Shown: positions 16,364-26,485, counted from the stretch's first letter. The stretch: DNA of 64,000 nt from Labrenzia sp. 011 (GCF_003075075.1 NZ_QCYM01000021.1:1-64000), one strand, 5' to 3'. Notes: a model not told the origin generated them from the letters alone. Numbers and translations: made by a program.

Positions 16364-17014
16364 TTACGGCGCATTGCGTTGTGAGGGATCTTTCGTGAAG
16401 GCGCCCGGAGCGTCGAGGGTGCCCGCTGCCCTCTGGGTCTCGGCCGCCGTTGCCCACCATTTCAGTTGCAGGAGCGTGCGGTCCATGTAGTCGTCCCAGC
16501 GCGCGGACTCGGCTTCTTGCGGATAGGCCCCGTCTTCCTCGAAGACCTCCTGTGCTCTGGGGACATGGACCATGGCCGAAACCGGCAGGCACCCCAGCTC
16601 GGAAAGATAGGTCCGCATGTTGACGGCGGCGCGGGCACCGCCCCACTGGCCGGCGGAATAGGTCACGATGGCGCTTGGCTTGTAGGAAAAAAGCGAGCTG
16701 CCGAAATGATTGAGGAGATGGGACAGGGCCGGTGACATGGAATGATTGTATTCCGGCGAGACCATCACATAGCCGTCCGCGGCACGGATCTGCCGGGCCA
16801 GGTTCTCCAGTTGCTCGGGCGCCTTGCCCTGTGCATAGGAAAAATGCGGCTTGAAGGGTGAGGGAAGCGCGATCTCCAGCGGGTCGATGGTTCGGAAATC
16901 GAGTCCCAGTGCGTCGAGCCGGCGGGCGCAGGCCCTTGCCACACGCAGGCCGAGACGGGCGGGATGCGGTGGTGTGCTGTCGCGCTCGGTGCCGAGGAAA
17001 ATCAGGAAATTCAT
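16364..17014 (-). CDS. NADPH-dependent FMN reductase family protein
   Basis: 216 residues in a flavodoxin-like fold: MNFLIFLGTERDSTPPHPAR with the FMN phosphate loop, then YVMVSPEYNHSMSPALSHLL, the hallmark SPEYN motif, and PSAIVTYSAGQWGGARAAVN with the second FMN contact. Such enzymes reduce FMN, quinones, nitro compounds or azo dyes. The gene is monocistronic and converges on the GntR gene. No neighbouring gene points to a particular substrate. Confidence 0.9.
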   Translation of the reverse strand: MNFLIFLGTERDSTPPHPARLGLRVARACARRLDALGLDFRTIDPLEIALPSPFKPHFSYAQGKAPEQLENLARQIRAADGYVMVSPEYNHSMSPALSHLLNHFGSSLFSYKPSAIVTYSAGQWGGARAAVNMRTYLSELGCLPVSAMVHVPRAQEVFEEDGAYPQEAESARWDDYMDRTLLQLKWWATAAETQRAAGTLDAPGAFTKDPSQRNAP

Positions 17015-17092
17015 GCTCGGGTCTTGTCCTTCTTTCGCCTGCGGGGAAGCAGCGATTGAGCGGAAAGGATACCGTTCCGGAAGCGGGGAGGC

Positions 17093-17124
17093 AAAAAAAA
17101 GCCACCCCGGCGGACCGGGGTGGC
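17093..17124 (-). terminator. Intrinsic terminator after pntB
   Basis: GCCACCCCGG (17101-17110) and CCGGGGTGGC (17115-17124) form a perfect 10-bp stem with a four-base loop, followed on the minus strand by eight T (the A run at 17093-17100). It lies 24 bases after the pntB stop and is a textbook rho-independent terminator. Confidence 0.95.
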
Positions 17125-17147
17125 TTGCTGTCGAAAACGCTGCCTTC

Positions 17148-18581
17148 TCAGCTGATCTGTGTGAGCAGCTTGTCGAGGCTTGCCTTTGCGTCGCCGTAGA
17201 ACATCCGGGTGTTCTCCTTGAAGAAGAGCGGGTTCTCGATACCGGAATAGCCCGTTCCCTGGCCGCGCTTGGAAACGAAGACCTGCTTGGCCTTCCACAC
17301 TTCCAGGACCGGCATGCCGGCGATCGGCGAGTTGGGGTCTTCCTGGGCTGCCGGATTGACGATGTCGTTGGAGCCGATGACGATCACAACGTCCGTATCC
17401 GGAAAGTCCTCGTTGATCTCGTCCATTTCCATGACGATGTCGTAAGGCACCTTGGCCTCGGCCAGCAGCACGTTCATGTGGCCGGGCAGGCGGCCGGCGA
17501 CCGGGTGGATGGCGAACCGCACGCTCTTGCCCTTGGCGCGCAGGCGCTTGGTCAGTTCGCTGACCGACTGCTGCGCCTGGGCGACGGCCATGCCGTAGCC
17601 GGGAACGATGATGACGCTGTCCGCGTCCTCAAGCGCGGCGACCACACCGTCCGCATCGATGGCGATCTGTTCGCCGTCCACTTCCATGGCCGGTCCGGTG
17701 GTGTTTCCGAAACCGCCCAGGATGACGGAGACGAACGAGCGGTTCATGGCCTTGCACATGATGTAGCTGAGGATCGCGCCGGAAGAGCCGACCAGCGCGC
17801 CGACGACGATCAGAAGATCGTTGCCCAGCGAGAAGCCGATGGCCGCCGCGGCCCAGCCCGAATAGGAGTTCAGCATCGACACCACGACCGGCATGTCCGC
17901 ACCGCCGATGCCCATGATCAGGTGATAGCCCACGAAGAAGGCCAGCAGCGTCATCACGATGAGCGTCCAGATGCCGGCGCCGTTGAGGAACAGGAGCAGC
18001 AGGATCAGGCTGAGGACGGCCGCACCGGCGTTCAGCATGTGACCGCCCGGCAGCTTTTCCGCCTTGGAGGTGATCTTGCCGGCAAGCTTGCCGAAGGCGA
18101 CGACGGAGCCCGTGAAGGTGACCGCACCGATGAAGACCCCGAGGAAGACCTCGACCTTGAGGATGGACTGCTCTACCGGGGTCTTGTGGGCCAGCAGCGC
18201 GGCGAACCCTTCCAGGGCCTCACGCTCTTCCGCTCCCATGGCCAGAACCCGGCCCAGTTCGATATAGGCGTTGAAGCCGACGAAGACCGCGGCCAGACCC
18301 ACCAGCGAGTGCATCGCGGCGACCAGTTGCGGCATTTCGGTCATCTGCACCCGCTGGGCGACGAAATAACCGATGATCCCGCCGGCGGCGATGAGCAGCA
18401 GCGACAGCAGCCACAGGCCCGAGCCCGGGCCGATCAGGGTGGCGACAACCGCCAGCGCCATGCCGGCAATGCCGTACCAGACCGCACGTTTCGCGCTTTC
18501 CTGACCCGAAAGGCCGCCAAGTGACAGGATGAACAATACAGCCGCAACCACATAGGCAGCCGTCGTGAAACCGAATTCCAT
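17148..18581 (-). CDS. pntB: NAD(P) transhydrogenase subunit beta
   Basis: 477 residues: an N-terminal half of about eight or nine membrane helices (proton channel, domain II) and a soluble C-terminal NADP-binding domain III with [52 protein letters not shown] and [19 protein letters not shown], all standard PntB motifs. With PntA it uses the proton gradient to make NADPH from NADH. The gene lies 12 bases behind pntA and ends in a strong terminator. Confidence 0.98.
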   Translation of the reverse strand: MEFGFTTAAYVVAAVLFILSLGGLSGQESAKRAVWYGIAGMALAVVATLIGPGSGLWLLSLLLIAAGGIIGYFVAQRVQMTEMPQLVAAMHSLVGLAAVFVGFNAYIELGRVLAMGAEEREALEGFAALLAHKTPVEQSILKVEVFLGVFIGAVTFTGSVVAFGKLAGKITSKAEKLPGGHMLNAGAAVLSLILLLLFLNGAGIWTLIVMTLLAFFVGYHLIMGIGGADMPVVVSMLNSYSGWAAAAIGFSLGNDLLIVVGALVGSSGAILSYIMCKAMNRSFVSVILGGFGNTTGPAMEVDGEQIAIDADGVVAALEDADSVIIVPGYGMAVAQAQQSVSELTKRLRAKGKSVRFAIHPVAGRLPGHMNVLLAEAKVPYDIVMEMDEINEDFPDTDVVIVIGSNDIVNPAAQEDPNSPIAGMPVLEVWKAKQVFVSKRGQGTGYSGIENPLFFKENTRMFYGDAKASLDKLLTQIS

Positions 18582-18593
18582 GGCTCGGCCTCC

Positions 18594-20177
18594 TTAGGAT
18601 TTCTGGAACATGGCGAGCATGCGCCTGGTGACAAGGAAACCGCCGAAGATGTTGATCCCGGCCATGAAGACGGAGAGACCGGCCAGCAGGATCACCAGGA
18701 AGGATCCCGATCCGATCTGCATGATCGCGCCGAGAATGATGATCGACGAAATGGCGTTGGTCACCGCCATGAGCGGCGTGTGCAGCGCGTGGCTGACGTT
18801 CCAGATCACCTGGAAGCCGACAAAGACGGCCAGCACGAAGACGATGAAATGCTGCATGAAGCTGGCCGGTGCGATCAGGCCCACCAGCAGCAGGAGCAGA
18901 CCGCCGGCAACCAGCAGCGACACCTGCTGTTTGGTCTGCGCCTTGAAGGCGGCAACCTCCTGGGCGCGCTTTTCCTCCGGCGTCGGCTCCTTCGGCTTTT
19001 CCTTGGGCTTGGCCGCGATGGCCTGAACCTTCGGCGGCGGCGGCGGGAAGGTGATTTCGCCCTGATAGGTCACCGTCGCGCCGCGAATGACGTCGTCTTC
19101 CATGTCATGGACGATCTGACCGTCCTTCTCCGGCGTCAGGTCGCTCAGCATGTGACGGATGTTGGTGGCATAGAGGGTCGAGGCCTGGGACGCCATCCGC
19201 GAGGGGAAGTCGGTGTAGCCCACGATGGTGACGCCGTTGTCCGTGACCACCTTCTCGTCCGCGACCGTGCCGTCCACGTTGCCGCCGCGTTCGGCGGCCA
19301 GGTCGACGATTACCGAGCCGGGCTTCATGGCCGCGACCATGTCTTCCAGCCACAGTTTGGGAGCCGGGCGGTTCGGGATCAGCGCCGTGGTGATGACGAT
19401 GTCCATCTCCGGTGCCAGTTCGCGGAACTTGGCAAGCTGCGCCTCGCGGAATTCCGGCGAGGAGACACTGGCATAGCCGCCGGTGGCGGCGCCGTCCTGC
19501 TGTTCCTCCTGGAAATCCAGGTAGACGAATTCGGCGCCCATGGATTCAACCTGTTCGGCGACTTCCGGGCGCACGTCGAAGGCATAGGTCACCGCGCCGA
19601 GCGAGGTGGCGGTCCCGATTGCCGCCAGTCCGGCCACGCCGGCCCCGACGACGAGCACCTTCGCCGGCGGTACCTTGCCGGCGGCAGTAATCTGTCCGGT
19701 GAAGAAGCGGCCGAAGTTGTTGCCGGCCTCGATCACCGCCCGATAGCCGGCGATATTGGCCATGGAGCTGAGGGCGTCCATCTTCTGTGCCCGCGAGATC
19801 CGCGGCACCATTTCCATGGCGATCACATTGGCGCCCTTGGCCCTGGCAGCTTCCAGGCCTTCCTCGTTGCCGCCCGGGTTGAAGAAGGAAATCAGCGTCT
19901 TGCCCTTGTTCAGGTGACGCGTTTCCTTTTCGTCCGGCGGACGCACCTTGGTGACGATGTCGGATTTCTTCCACAGGCTGGCGGCGGTCTTGATGACCTC
20001 AACGCCCGCATCCTCATAAGCCTTGTCGGAAAAACCGGCCGCCGATCCCGCGCCGCTCTGGATCAGGCAGACATAGCCGAGCTTCTGAAGCTGCTTCGCC
20101 GAATCCGGCGTCATGGCCACGCGGGCCTCTCCGGGGAAAGTTTCCTTTGGGGTGCCGATTTTAAGGGCTTCTGGCAT
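18594..20177 (-). CDS. pntA: NAD(P) transhydrogenase subunit alpha (one-piece, E. coli type)
   Basis: 527 residues from ATG 20177 (GGAG upstream). The NAD-binding domain I shows [39 protein letters not shown], and the Rossmann loop [20 protein letters not shown]; a Pro-rich linker ([20 protein letters not shown]) leads to four C-terminal membrane helices. Many alphaproteobacteria split this subunit into PntAA and PntAB; here it is a single chain. The linker, with an EEK-rich piece, is longer than in E. coli. Provides NADPH, for example for flavin or glutathione-linked enzymes nearby. Confidence 0.97.
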   Translation of the reverse strand: MPEALKIGTPKETFPGEARVAMTPDSAKQLQKLGYVCLIQSGAGSAAGFSDKAYEDAGVEVIKTAASLWKKSDIVTKVRPPDEKETRHLNKGKTLISFFNPGGNEEGLEAARAKGANVIAMEMVPRISRAQKMDALSSMANIAGYRAVIEAGNNFGRFFTGQITAAGKVPPAKVLVVGAGVAGLAAIGTATSLGAVTYAFDVRPEVAEQVESMGAEFVYLDFQEEQQDGAATGGYASVSSPEFREAQLAKFRELAPEMDIVITTALIPNRPAPKLWLEDMVAAMKPGSVIVDLAAERGGNVDGTVADEKVVTDNGVTIVGYTDFPSRMASQASTLYATNIRHMLSDLTPEKDGQIVHDMEDDVIRGATVTYQGEITFPPPPPKVQAIAAKPKEKPKEPTPEEKRAQEVAAFKAQTKQQVSLLVAGGLLLLLVGLIAPASFMQHFIVFVLAVFVGFQVIWNVSHALHTPLMAVTNAISSIIILGAIMQIGSGSFLVILLAGLSVFMAGINIFGGFLVTRRMLAMFQKS

Positions 20178-20574
20178 ATGTCGCTCCAAGATGGTGACGC
20201 AGGAGTGGCCTTTGGATAGGAGACGCCCGAGGATCGACAACCGGAGCTGCCGGACCCTCACAAGCGCGCAGCGAATATAGAAACGAAAATTCTACTTATG
20301 ACAAGGTGTGTCCGGCCATGTTCTGAACGGTATTGCAGCTCGGATCAGGGAAAGCTGTCTTTTGCCGCTGAATGTTGGCGGATGCATTTCGAGAACTGCG
20401 GACTGTGTTCGCACCCGTTCCGGCAATCAAATACTCAAGATGGCGGTGTTTTTAGTATAGCGTCTCACCCTGCACAGCCTTTGCGGCTGTTGAGTCGCAT
20501 ATATCCTTTGCAGGCTGCAAAAGCGGCTGCTCCTTGGCAGGGCCGCCGCTTTCGCGCTGTCATGCCGCCGTTGC
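20178..20574. other. Gap between yghU and pntA; holds the yghU terminator
   Basis: No gene seen in 397 bases. At 20520-20552 AAAGCGGC pairs with GCCGCTTT, and on the minus strand a TTTT run follows: a likely terminator for the YghU-type gene, 22 bases past its stop. The part next to pntA (20200-20330) presumably carries the pnt promoter; I could not assign -35/-10 boxes with confidence. Confidence 0.55.
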
Positions 20575-21423
20575 TTAGGCAACCGGATCGAGGTCCGATG
20601 CATCGTGGCGTTCGGCCACTCCTTCGGATCTGTCGTCGGTTACGCGGTTCACCTTGCGCCCGCGGACGACCGCCGGGCGGGCGTCGATCTTTTCCGCCCA
20701 GGCCATGAGGTGCTTGTACTCGTGTACGGACAGGAATTCTCCGGCGTTATACGCGCGGCCGAGCACCATGCCGCCATACCAGGGGAAAATGGCTATATCG
20801 GCGATGGTGTAGTCGTCTCCGGCAATATACGGCCGCTCGGCGAGAGCCTTGTCGAGCACGTCGAGCTGGCGTTTGGTCTCCATGGCAAAGCGGTCGATAG
20901 GGTACTGGAATTTCTCCGGCGCATAGGCGTAGAAATGACCGAAGCCGCCGCCGAGATAGGGAGCCGATCCCATCTGCCAGAACAGCCAGTTCAGCATTTC
21001 CGTGCGGGCGGCCGGGTCCTTGGGTATGAATTCGCCGAATTTTTCAGCCAGATAAAGAAGGATGGAACCGGATTCGAACACCCGGAGAGGCTTGTCGGTG
21101 CTGTGGTCGACCAGGGCCGGTATTTTCGAATTCGGGTTGGCCGCGACGAAGCCGCTGGAGAACTGGTCGCCTTCGCCGATACGGATAAGCCAGGCGTCAT
21201 ATTCGGCGCCCTCATGACCGCGCGCCAGAAGCTCCTCGAGCATGATCGAGACCTTCACGCCGTTCGGTGTCCCCATCGAGTAGAGCTGCAGCGGGTGCTT
21301 GCCCACAGGCAGGTCCTTTTCATGGGTCGCGCCGGAGATCGGCCGGTTGATGCTGGCGAAATGACCGCCGCTCGGCTTGTCCCAGGTCCAGACCTTCGGC
21401 GGTGTGTAGGTGGGGTCACTCAT
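20575..21423 (-). CDS. yghU: Glutathione S-transferase family disulfide reductase, YghU-like
   Basis: 282 residues from ATG 21423 (GGAG upstream). The N-terminal extension PPKVWTWDKPSGGHFASINR, the GSH site GKHPLQLYSMGTPNGVKVSI, NPNSKIPALVD, VFESGSILLYLAEKFGEFIP and the C-terminal AERHDASDLD match the E. coli YghU family closely along the full length. YghU binds two glutathiones and reduces disulfides and some peroxides. Monocistronic with its own terminator. Part of thiol redox defence, as are egtB/egtD in the same window. Confidence 0.93.
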   Translation of the reverse strand: MSDPTYTPPKVWTWDKPSGGHFASINRPISGATHEKDLPVGKHPLQLYSMGTPNGVKVSIMLEELLARGHEGAEYDAWLIRIGEGDQFSSGFVAANPNSKIPALVDHSTDKPLRVFESGSILLYLAEKFGEFIPKDPAARTEMLNWLFWQMGSAPYLGGGFGHFYAYAPEKFQYPIDRFAMETKRQLDVLDKALAERPYIAGDDYTIADIAIFPWYGGMVLGRAYNAGEFLSVHEYKHLMAWAEKIDARPAVVRGRKVNRVTDDRSEGVAERHDASDLDPVA

Positions 21424-21768
21424 GAGGAATTGCTCCAGAACAGAATTCATTCGAACGCGTTTGCGGGACTTGGCGCATGGCGTCATGCATAAACCATCGC
21501 AATATTACGATCAGATAGTGCAATCGATCCGATTTTCCTAGGGGCTTGAGCCTGATTCCCTATGACATGCGTCCGGGAGAGCCGAAAAATGCCGAAAAAC
21601 CGGGAGGCGTCATCGGTCTTCCTGGAAGGTCATGACAGGAATTGAAGTCTCGTGAAGAGGAATATGCGGCTCGCTCCGAACGCCTGGCGTATTTCACCTG
21701 CTATCAGGTGAACGCGGGAGCTGGCGGTTGCCGGAACGGGCTGTAAACGCACCTCACGGGACAGTTGC
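21424..21768. other. Gap between TAXI gene end and yghU start; no gene seen
   Basis: The 345 bases contain the yghU promoter region (AT-richer near 21490-21545) and the tail downstream of the TAXI gene. CACCTGCTATCAGGTG around 21698-21713 is a short perfect hairpin (CACCTG with CAGGTG) without an obvious T tract. No coding frame with a family motif was found. Confidence 0.4.
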
Positions 21769-22734
21769 CTATAGCCAGCCTTTTTCCCGGTAGTATTTCA
21801 GGGCACCTGGATGGAGATCGGCGGTCAACCCCTGCTTGATCATGTCTTCCGGCTGGAGGTTCTCGAGCGCCGGATGGAGTTTCCTGAAATCCTCGAAATT
21901 GTCGAAAACGGCGGAGACGATCGTGTAGACGGCCTCATCCGGCATCCTGGCGGAGGTGATCACGGTGGCCTTCGGTCCCCAGGTGGGAATGTCTTCCGGG
22001 TTGCCCTGGTAGAGACCGCCCGGGATGACGGCGCTGGTAAAGGCCGGGTTCTCGGCCAGCAGCCTGTCGACGGCATCGCCGCTCAGCGGAAGCATCTTGA
22101 TATCGCAGGTGGAGACGGCTTCCTGGGTCGAGGCGTTCGGCAGGCCGGCAACCCAGAAACTGGCATCCAGCTTGCCGTCGCACAGGGCAGGGACCTGTTC
22201 GGTGGAACTCAGCTCTTCGCTCAGGGCAAGATCGTCCGCGGAAAGGCCGGCATATTCCAGCAACAGCTCGGCCAGGACCCGCGTGCCGGAGCCGAGGTTG
22301 CCGATATTGACGTTCTTGCCCTTCAGGTCCTGAAGACTGTCGATACCGGCGTCGGCACGCACCATCAGGTGCACCGGTTCCGCATGAATGGAAAAAAGCG
22401 ACCGCAACTCCGGATCCGGGCCTGCAGCGGCGAAAGGACCGGTGCCCTGCAGGCTCGCGGCCTGGGTGTCCGACTGCACGATGGCAAAGTCGAGCGTGTG
22501 ATCGCGGATGGCATTGGCGTTCTGGACCGATCCGCCGGTCGATTCGACGAGACAGCGCAGGCCATGGTCCTTTCGTCCGAGATTGACCAGGCGGCATATG
22601 GCGCCGCCGGCTGGATAATAGACGCCGGTCACCCCGGCGGTCCCGAAGGTAACGAATTGCTGTGCGCTTGCCGTACCGGAGTAGATACAAACGGCGGCCA
22701 GAAAGACGCCCGAAATCTTCAGTATCCACCTCAT
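21769..22734 (-). CDS. TAXI-family TRAP transporter solute-binding protein, orphan
   Basis: 321 residues with a signal peptide (LKISGVFLAAVCIYSGTASA) and the TAXI signature: FVTFGTAGVTGVYYPAGGAI, then ESTGGSVQNANAIRDHTLDF, AIVQSDTQ and DLKGKNVNIGNLGSGTRVLA. TAXI proteins bind glutamate, oxoglutarate or similar and normally work with a fused 4TM-12TM permease. No such permease gene is adjacent, so it either serves a permease elsewhere or acts in sensing. Confidence 0.92.
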   Translation of the reverse strand: MRWILKISGVFLAAVCIYSGTASAQQFVTFGTAGVTGVYYPAGGAICRLVNLGRKDHGLRCLVESTGGSVQNANAIRDHTLDFAIVQSDTQAASLQGTGPFAAAGPDPELRSLFSIHAEPVHLMVRADAGIDSLQDLKGKNVNIGNLGSGTRVLAELLLEYAGLSADDLALSEELSSTEQVPALCDGKLDASFWVAGLPNASTQEAVSTCDIKMLPLSGDAVDRLLAENPAFTSAVIPGGLYQGNPEDIPTWGPKATVITSARMPDEAVYTIVSAVFDNFEDFRKLHPALENLQPEDMIKQGLTADLHPGALKYYREKGWL

Positions 22735-22948
22735 TCACTCAGGCTCCCTCACTCGAATCCCGCTGTCTGCGGTCGCCTCAGCATACCGGGTTCAGCTCGG
22801 ACAAGCGCTAATATTGTCATGTCTGGCGGCCGAATGTGAAGGTTCGCCGTCGCAATTCAGAAATCGGTCCCGCTCCGCCCCCGCTCCGGGCTTGACCCGG
22901 GAATTTCCCGGCTCCAAAGGTGAGACCGGGCGTTGGAGTAAAAAGCTG

Positions 22949-23575
22949 GTGATTCCGTTCGAAGTCCTGACTGTCTTTTTTGCCGCTGCCGTCGCACTGG
23001 GTGTCGCGCCGGGGCCTGACAACATCTTTGTTCTGACTCAATCAGCACTTTATGGCCGTTTTGCGGGACTGATCGTGACGTTGGGTCTTTGTACCGGCTT
23101 GATCGTTCACACGGTTGCCGTCGCGCTCGGCGTGGCCGCCATTTTTCAGACATCCATGCTGGCCTTCACGCTGCTGAAATTTGCCGGCGCAGGATACCTG
23201 CTCTACCTGGCGTTCCAGGCATTCCGGGCCGTACGAACGGATCTGTCCGGCCGGCAGGAGCCTGCCCTCTCCAGCCTGGCGCTGTACCGGCGCGGCATCG
23301 TCATGAATGTGAGCAATCCGAAGGTCGCAATCTTCTTCCTGGCTTTCCTGCCGCAATTTGCGGACCCGGCCAGAGGCTCCGTTCCCCTGCAGGTGCTTGT
23401 GTTCGGCGGGCTGTTTATCGTGGCCACGGTCCTTGTCTTCGGCGCCGTGGCGCTGGGGGGAGGGATGCTCGGGGCGTTTCTGAAACAATCCCCGAAAGCG
23501 CAGATCTGGCTCAACCGGCTTGCCGGCATCGTTTTTATCGGCCTGGCACTCAGGCTGGCAATTGCCGAGCGCTGA
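22949..23575 (+). CDS. LysE/RhtB family amino-acid exporter
   Basis: About 208 residues with five to six hydrophobic helices and the family motif ALGVAPGPDNIFVLTQSALYG near the N terminus, then GLCTGLIVHTVAVALGVAAI, KFAGAGYLLYLAFQAFR and FRRGIVMN-like YRRGIVMNVSNPKVAIFFLA. I place the start at GTG 22949 (GGAG ten bases upstream, IPFEVLTVFFAAA follows), since the longer frame adds a non-membrane tail. Exports amino acids or derivatives; substrate unknown. Confidence 0.9.
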   Translation: MIPFEVLTVFFAAAVALGVAPGPDNIFVLTQSALYGRFAGLIVTLGLCTGLIVHTVAVALGVAAIFQTSMLAFTLLKFAGAGYLLYLAFQAFRAVRTDLSGRQEPALSSLALYRRGIVMNVSNPKVAIFFLAFLPQFADPARGSVPLQVLVFGGLFIVATVLVFGAVALGGGMLGAFLKQSPKAQIWLNRLAGIVFIGLALRLAIAER

Positions 23576-23724
23576 TCCGGCGCTCGGCTCTCATCCGGCA
23601 GCAGTCTGCGAAACGCAGGCAGCTCCACTGGTGGATTGGCCTGTGGGCTGGCGCAAGCTCGCAGGGCAGGCGGCCTCGCCAGATGAACAGGACTTGATTG
23701 CCTTCCGCACAGTTCCAGGAGGAT

Positions 23725-24672
23725 CTAGATCGCCTGCAGCGTGTAGATCGAAAAGAGACTGTCCTTGTCCCTGTCCTGATTGAGGACACGCCAGCCGCCC
23801 TTGCTGACGATGGAAGTGAAGGCCTCTTCGCTGTATTTGTGCGAATTCTCCGTGTGGATGGTTTCGCCTTCAGCAAAGGCAATGCTTTCACCTGCAATTG
23901 TCACCGTCTGGTTTCGCAGGCTTTCCAGGTGCATCTCGATACGGCTGTCATCGGCGTTCCAGAGCGCCCGATGCGCAAAGGAGGCAAGGTCGAAATCCGC
24001 GCCCAGCTCGCGATTGATCCGCTGCAGCAGGTTCCGGTTGAAAGCGGCGGTGACACCGGCCGGATCGTCATAGGCCTCGACCAGGACGGCTTCGTCCTTC
24101 GGTCGGTCGACGCCGACGATCATGGTCGCCTCCGGCATGGCAGCGCGGATATTGCCCAGAAGAGCGGCGGCTTGGGAGCGTTCGAAATTGCCGATGGTCG
24201 ACCCGGGGAAGAACACCAGGACCGGCAGTTCGGGAAGTAACGGAAGCTTTTCGAGCGGCTGCGTGAAGTCCGCAGCCACCGGAATCACGGCAAGCGAAGG
24301 ATGGGCCCGCCGCACCCGTTCGGCGGCGTCCTGCAGATGGTTGGCGGAAATGTCGACCGGCATGTAGACCGAGAGGTCCTGAAAGGCTCCGAGCAACAGG
24401 TCGGTCTTGCGGCTGGAGCCGCTGCCCAGTTCCACCATGGCGCCGCCTGCACCGGGAAGATGGCGGTATTTCCTGACGTTGTCTTCAAGGATCGCCAGTT
24501 CGGTGCGGGTGGGATAATAGGCATCCAGCCGGGTGATGGCCTCAAACAGATGCGAGCCGACATCGTCATAGAGCCACTTGCTGCTGACCGCCTTGCGCGG
24601 TGCAGTCAGTCCGGCAAGGATCTCCGAGCTGAAAGCGGTCCGGGTCATGTCCGGGGCGACGTGTTTGGTCAT
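23725..24672 (-). CDS. egtD: L-histidine N-alpha-methyltransferase EgtD
   Basis: 315 residues from ATG 24672, overlapping the egtB stop by ATGA. Family features: SSKWLYDDVGSHLFEAITRL, DAYYPTRTELAIL, SAM loop MVELGSGSSRKTDLLL, PVDISANHLQDAA, and FFPGSTIGNF, ending with the TEN-type HTENSHKYSEEAF. It trimethylates histidine to hercynine, first step of ergothioneine synthesis. Co-transcribed behind egtB. It converges on the lysE-like gene at its 3' end. Confidence 0.95.
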   Translation of the reverse strand: MTKHVAPDMTRTAFSSEILAGLTAPRKAVSSKWLYDDVGSHLFEAITRLDAYYPTRTELAILEDNVRKYRHLPGAGGAMVELGSGSSRKTDLLLGAFQDLSVYMPVDISANHLQDAAERVRRAHPSLAVIPVAADFTQPLEKLPLLPELPVLVFFPGSTIGNFERSQAAALLGNIRAAMPEATMIVGVDRPKDEAVLVEAYDDPAGVTAAFNRNLLQRINRELGADFDLASFAHRALWNADDSRIEMHLESLRNQTVTIAGESIAFAEGETIHTENSHKYSEEAFTSIVSKGGWRVLNQDRDKDSLFSIYTLQAI

Positions 24673-25934
24673 TGGTTTGCTGCCAGTCTCAGGCCGAGCA
24701 TCTGCCAGCGCTGGTGGGGATAGAAGAAGGTGCGGTAGGAGGCGCGCATCTGCCGTTTCGGCGTGGCACAGGAGCCGCCGCGCAGGACCATCTGGTTCAC
24801 CATGAACTTGCCGTTGTATTCGCCGATGGCCCCGTCGGGCGGCGTGAAGCCGGGATAGGGGGAAAAGGCGCTGCTGGTCCATTGCCAGACGTCACCCCAG
24901 AGGCCGGACCTGCGACCGACGGGCGTGAAGGCGCCGTTCTCCAGGAAATTGCCGTCGATATCCGTCGGCTCGGCCGCCGCTTCCCATTCCGCTTCCGTCG
25001 GCAGCCGGGCGCCGGCCCAGCGGGCATAGGCGTCGGCTTCGTAATAGCTGACATGAACCACCGGTGCGGAAAGATCCACGGGCTGGGGGCCTTGCAGCGT
25101 ATAGGTCCACCAGACACCGTCCTGGCGCCACCAGTAGAGCGGCGAATCCCAGCCGTTTTTCTCACGCACCGCCCAGCCTTCCATCAGCCAGAGCGTCTGG
25201 GTCGTGTAACCGCCGTCTTCCATGAAGGCGATCCATTCGCCGTTGGTGACAGGCCGGTCCGCGAGCCGGAAGGGATCGAGCCAGACCTTGTGGCGCGGAC
25301 CTTCGCAATCATAGGCAAAGCTTTCTCCGTCATGGCCGATCTCGAGCAGGCCGCCGTCGCAGTGCGTCCAGCCGGTTTCCTGCACCGCGCTGACACCGGC
25401 AGGCCTCGGCTCGATGTAGGCGGGAAGGAGCGGGTTGTAGGAAAAGGCGTTGAGCAGATCGGTGATCAGCAATTCCTGATGCTGCATTTCGTGGTGACAG
25501 CCCAGGGTGACCAGCGCGTCTAGCTGTTCCGGGTCCAGAGCGAAGGCACCCCGCGCCAGGCCCTCAAGCAGGGCCTCCTCCACGTGGGACCGGTAGCTGC
25601 GCACATCGGCGGCGGTCGGCCTCGACAGCAGTCCCCGCCGGGAGCGGGTATGCCGTGGCCCGGCCTGGACGTAGTAGGAATTGAACAGCAACGCGAAGCG
25701 CTCGTCCTGCACCCGATAGCCCGGGAGCGAGGGCTTCAGGATGAATTCCTCGAAGAACCAGGTCGTATGCGCGAGATGCCACTTTGGAGGACTGGCATCC
25801 TCCATCGATTGCAGGCCCATGTCTTCGTCGTTCAGGGGGGCGACCAGCGCAAGAGACTGCGCCCTGACCATTTCGAAGAGATCCGAAACGGCCGACCCCG
25901 GCGAGGGGGCCTCCCGTCCGTCCACATTGGTCAT
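24669..25934 (-). CDS. egtB: Ergothioneine sulfoxide synthase EgtB
   Basis: 421 residues from ATG 25934 (GGAGGA six bases upstream; an ATG two codons earlier has no room for a ribosome site). The DinB-like N-terminal domain has WHLAHTTWFFEEF and the iron ligands H-x3-H-x-E in CHHEMQHQE; the C-terminal sulfatase-modifying-factor-like domain has ARLPTEAEWEAAAEP, GDVWQWTSSAFSPYPGF and VLRGGSCATP. It joins hercynine to cysteine or gamma-glutamylcysteine using O2. With EgtD this makes the two-gene core of the pathway; no C-S lyase (egtE) gene is in the window. Confidence 0.95.
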   Translation of the reverse strand: MTNVDGREAPSPGSAVSDLFEMVRAQSLALVAPLNDEDMGLQSMEDASPPKWHLAHTTWFFEEFILKPSLPGYRVQDERFALLFNSYYVQAGPRHTRSRRGLLSRPTAADVRSYRSHVEEALLEGLARGAFALDPEQLDALVTLGCHHEMQHQELLITDLLNAFSYNPLLPAYIEPRPAGVSAVQETGWTHCDGGLLEIGHDGESFAYDCEGPRHKVWLDPFRLADRPVTNGEWIAFMEDGGYTTQTLWLMEGWAVREKNGWDSPLYWWRQDGVWWTYTLQGPQPVDLSAPVVHVSYYEADAYARWAGARLPTEAEWEAAAEPTDIDGNFLENGAFTPVGRRSGLWGDVWQWTSSAFSPYPGFTPPDGAIGEYNGKFMVNQMVLRGGSCATPKRQMRASYRTFFYPHQRWQMLGLRLAANQ

Positions 25935-26485
25935 TTGCATTCCTCCATGCGCATACCGGCAAGACTGCCGCCGGCCGGCCCGGGGTCCGGCTGCAGGCGT
26001 GTTGAAGGTAGGAGAGCTCCCGGGTTTTCCAATGCCGCAAGTCGCAAACGGTCTGTGCGCAGTAGCGCGGTTCGCAAGCCTGGCTCCGACTTGTTGAAAA
26101 AAGGAAACAATGTTCTGTTTGGTGCCATCACGGCCTCGCAGGCAAAGAAAAGTCCACAAAACCTTGTTTTCAGGGCGTGTTGTGAACCGTTCAAACGCGG
26201 GAAAGTTCCCGCCGGAGAGCCTGGAAAATAGAAAACCAATCCTGACAGGGCCTGTCAGGATTGGTTTTCGGACCTCTTCACATTGGCGTGAGGTGCCCGC
26301 CGGCGGGACTGTCACACCAGTGAAAACCCGGTGCCGAAGCAATCTGCCCGGTCGGGCGAGATCCCGCCGGACACCTGTCACGGTGAACAGTTGCCTTCCG
26401 GGCCGTTTTGATGTCACAGCTTGGGGAACAAAGAACAGGTGATCAGAGTTGCGCCGGGCCGTTACAGTCTGATCGAGGAGGTGCC
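25935..26485. promoter_or_regulatory. Intergenic region between divergent egtB and dapA-like gene
   Basis: 551 bases with no supported gene. It includes the 37-bp perfect palindrome at 26232-26268 and AT-richer blocks around 26090-26170 that could be the egtB promoter. A minus-strand frame (25931-26239) ends exactly on the egtB start but has no family features, so I do not call it. Sequence on the dapA side is GC-rich, with GAGGAG before 26486. Confidence 0.45.
26232..26268. repeat. Perfect 18-bp inverted repeat between divergent promoters
   Basis: AAAACCAATCCTGACAGG (26232-26249) and CCTGTCAGGATTGGTTTT (26251-26268) are exact reverse complements around one central G. As RNA the stem would have A and U runs at its foot, like a bidirectional terminator, but neither neighbour ends here: both egtB and the dapA-like gene start on either side. 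It may therefore be an operator, a terminator of an unseen small RNA, or a dispersed repeat. Confidence 0.8.

Noticed and set aside
25931..26239. 102-codon minus-strand frame ending on the egtB start by ATGA overlap
   Set aside because: It starts with TTG inside the palindrome, has no family motifs or signal peptide and has an amino-acid mix typical of a chance frame in GC-rich DNA.
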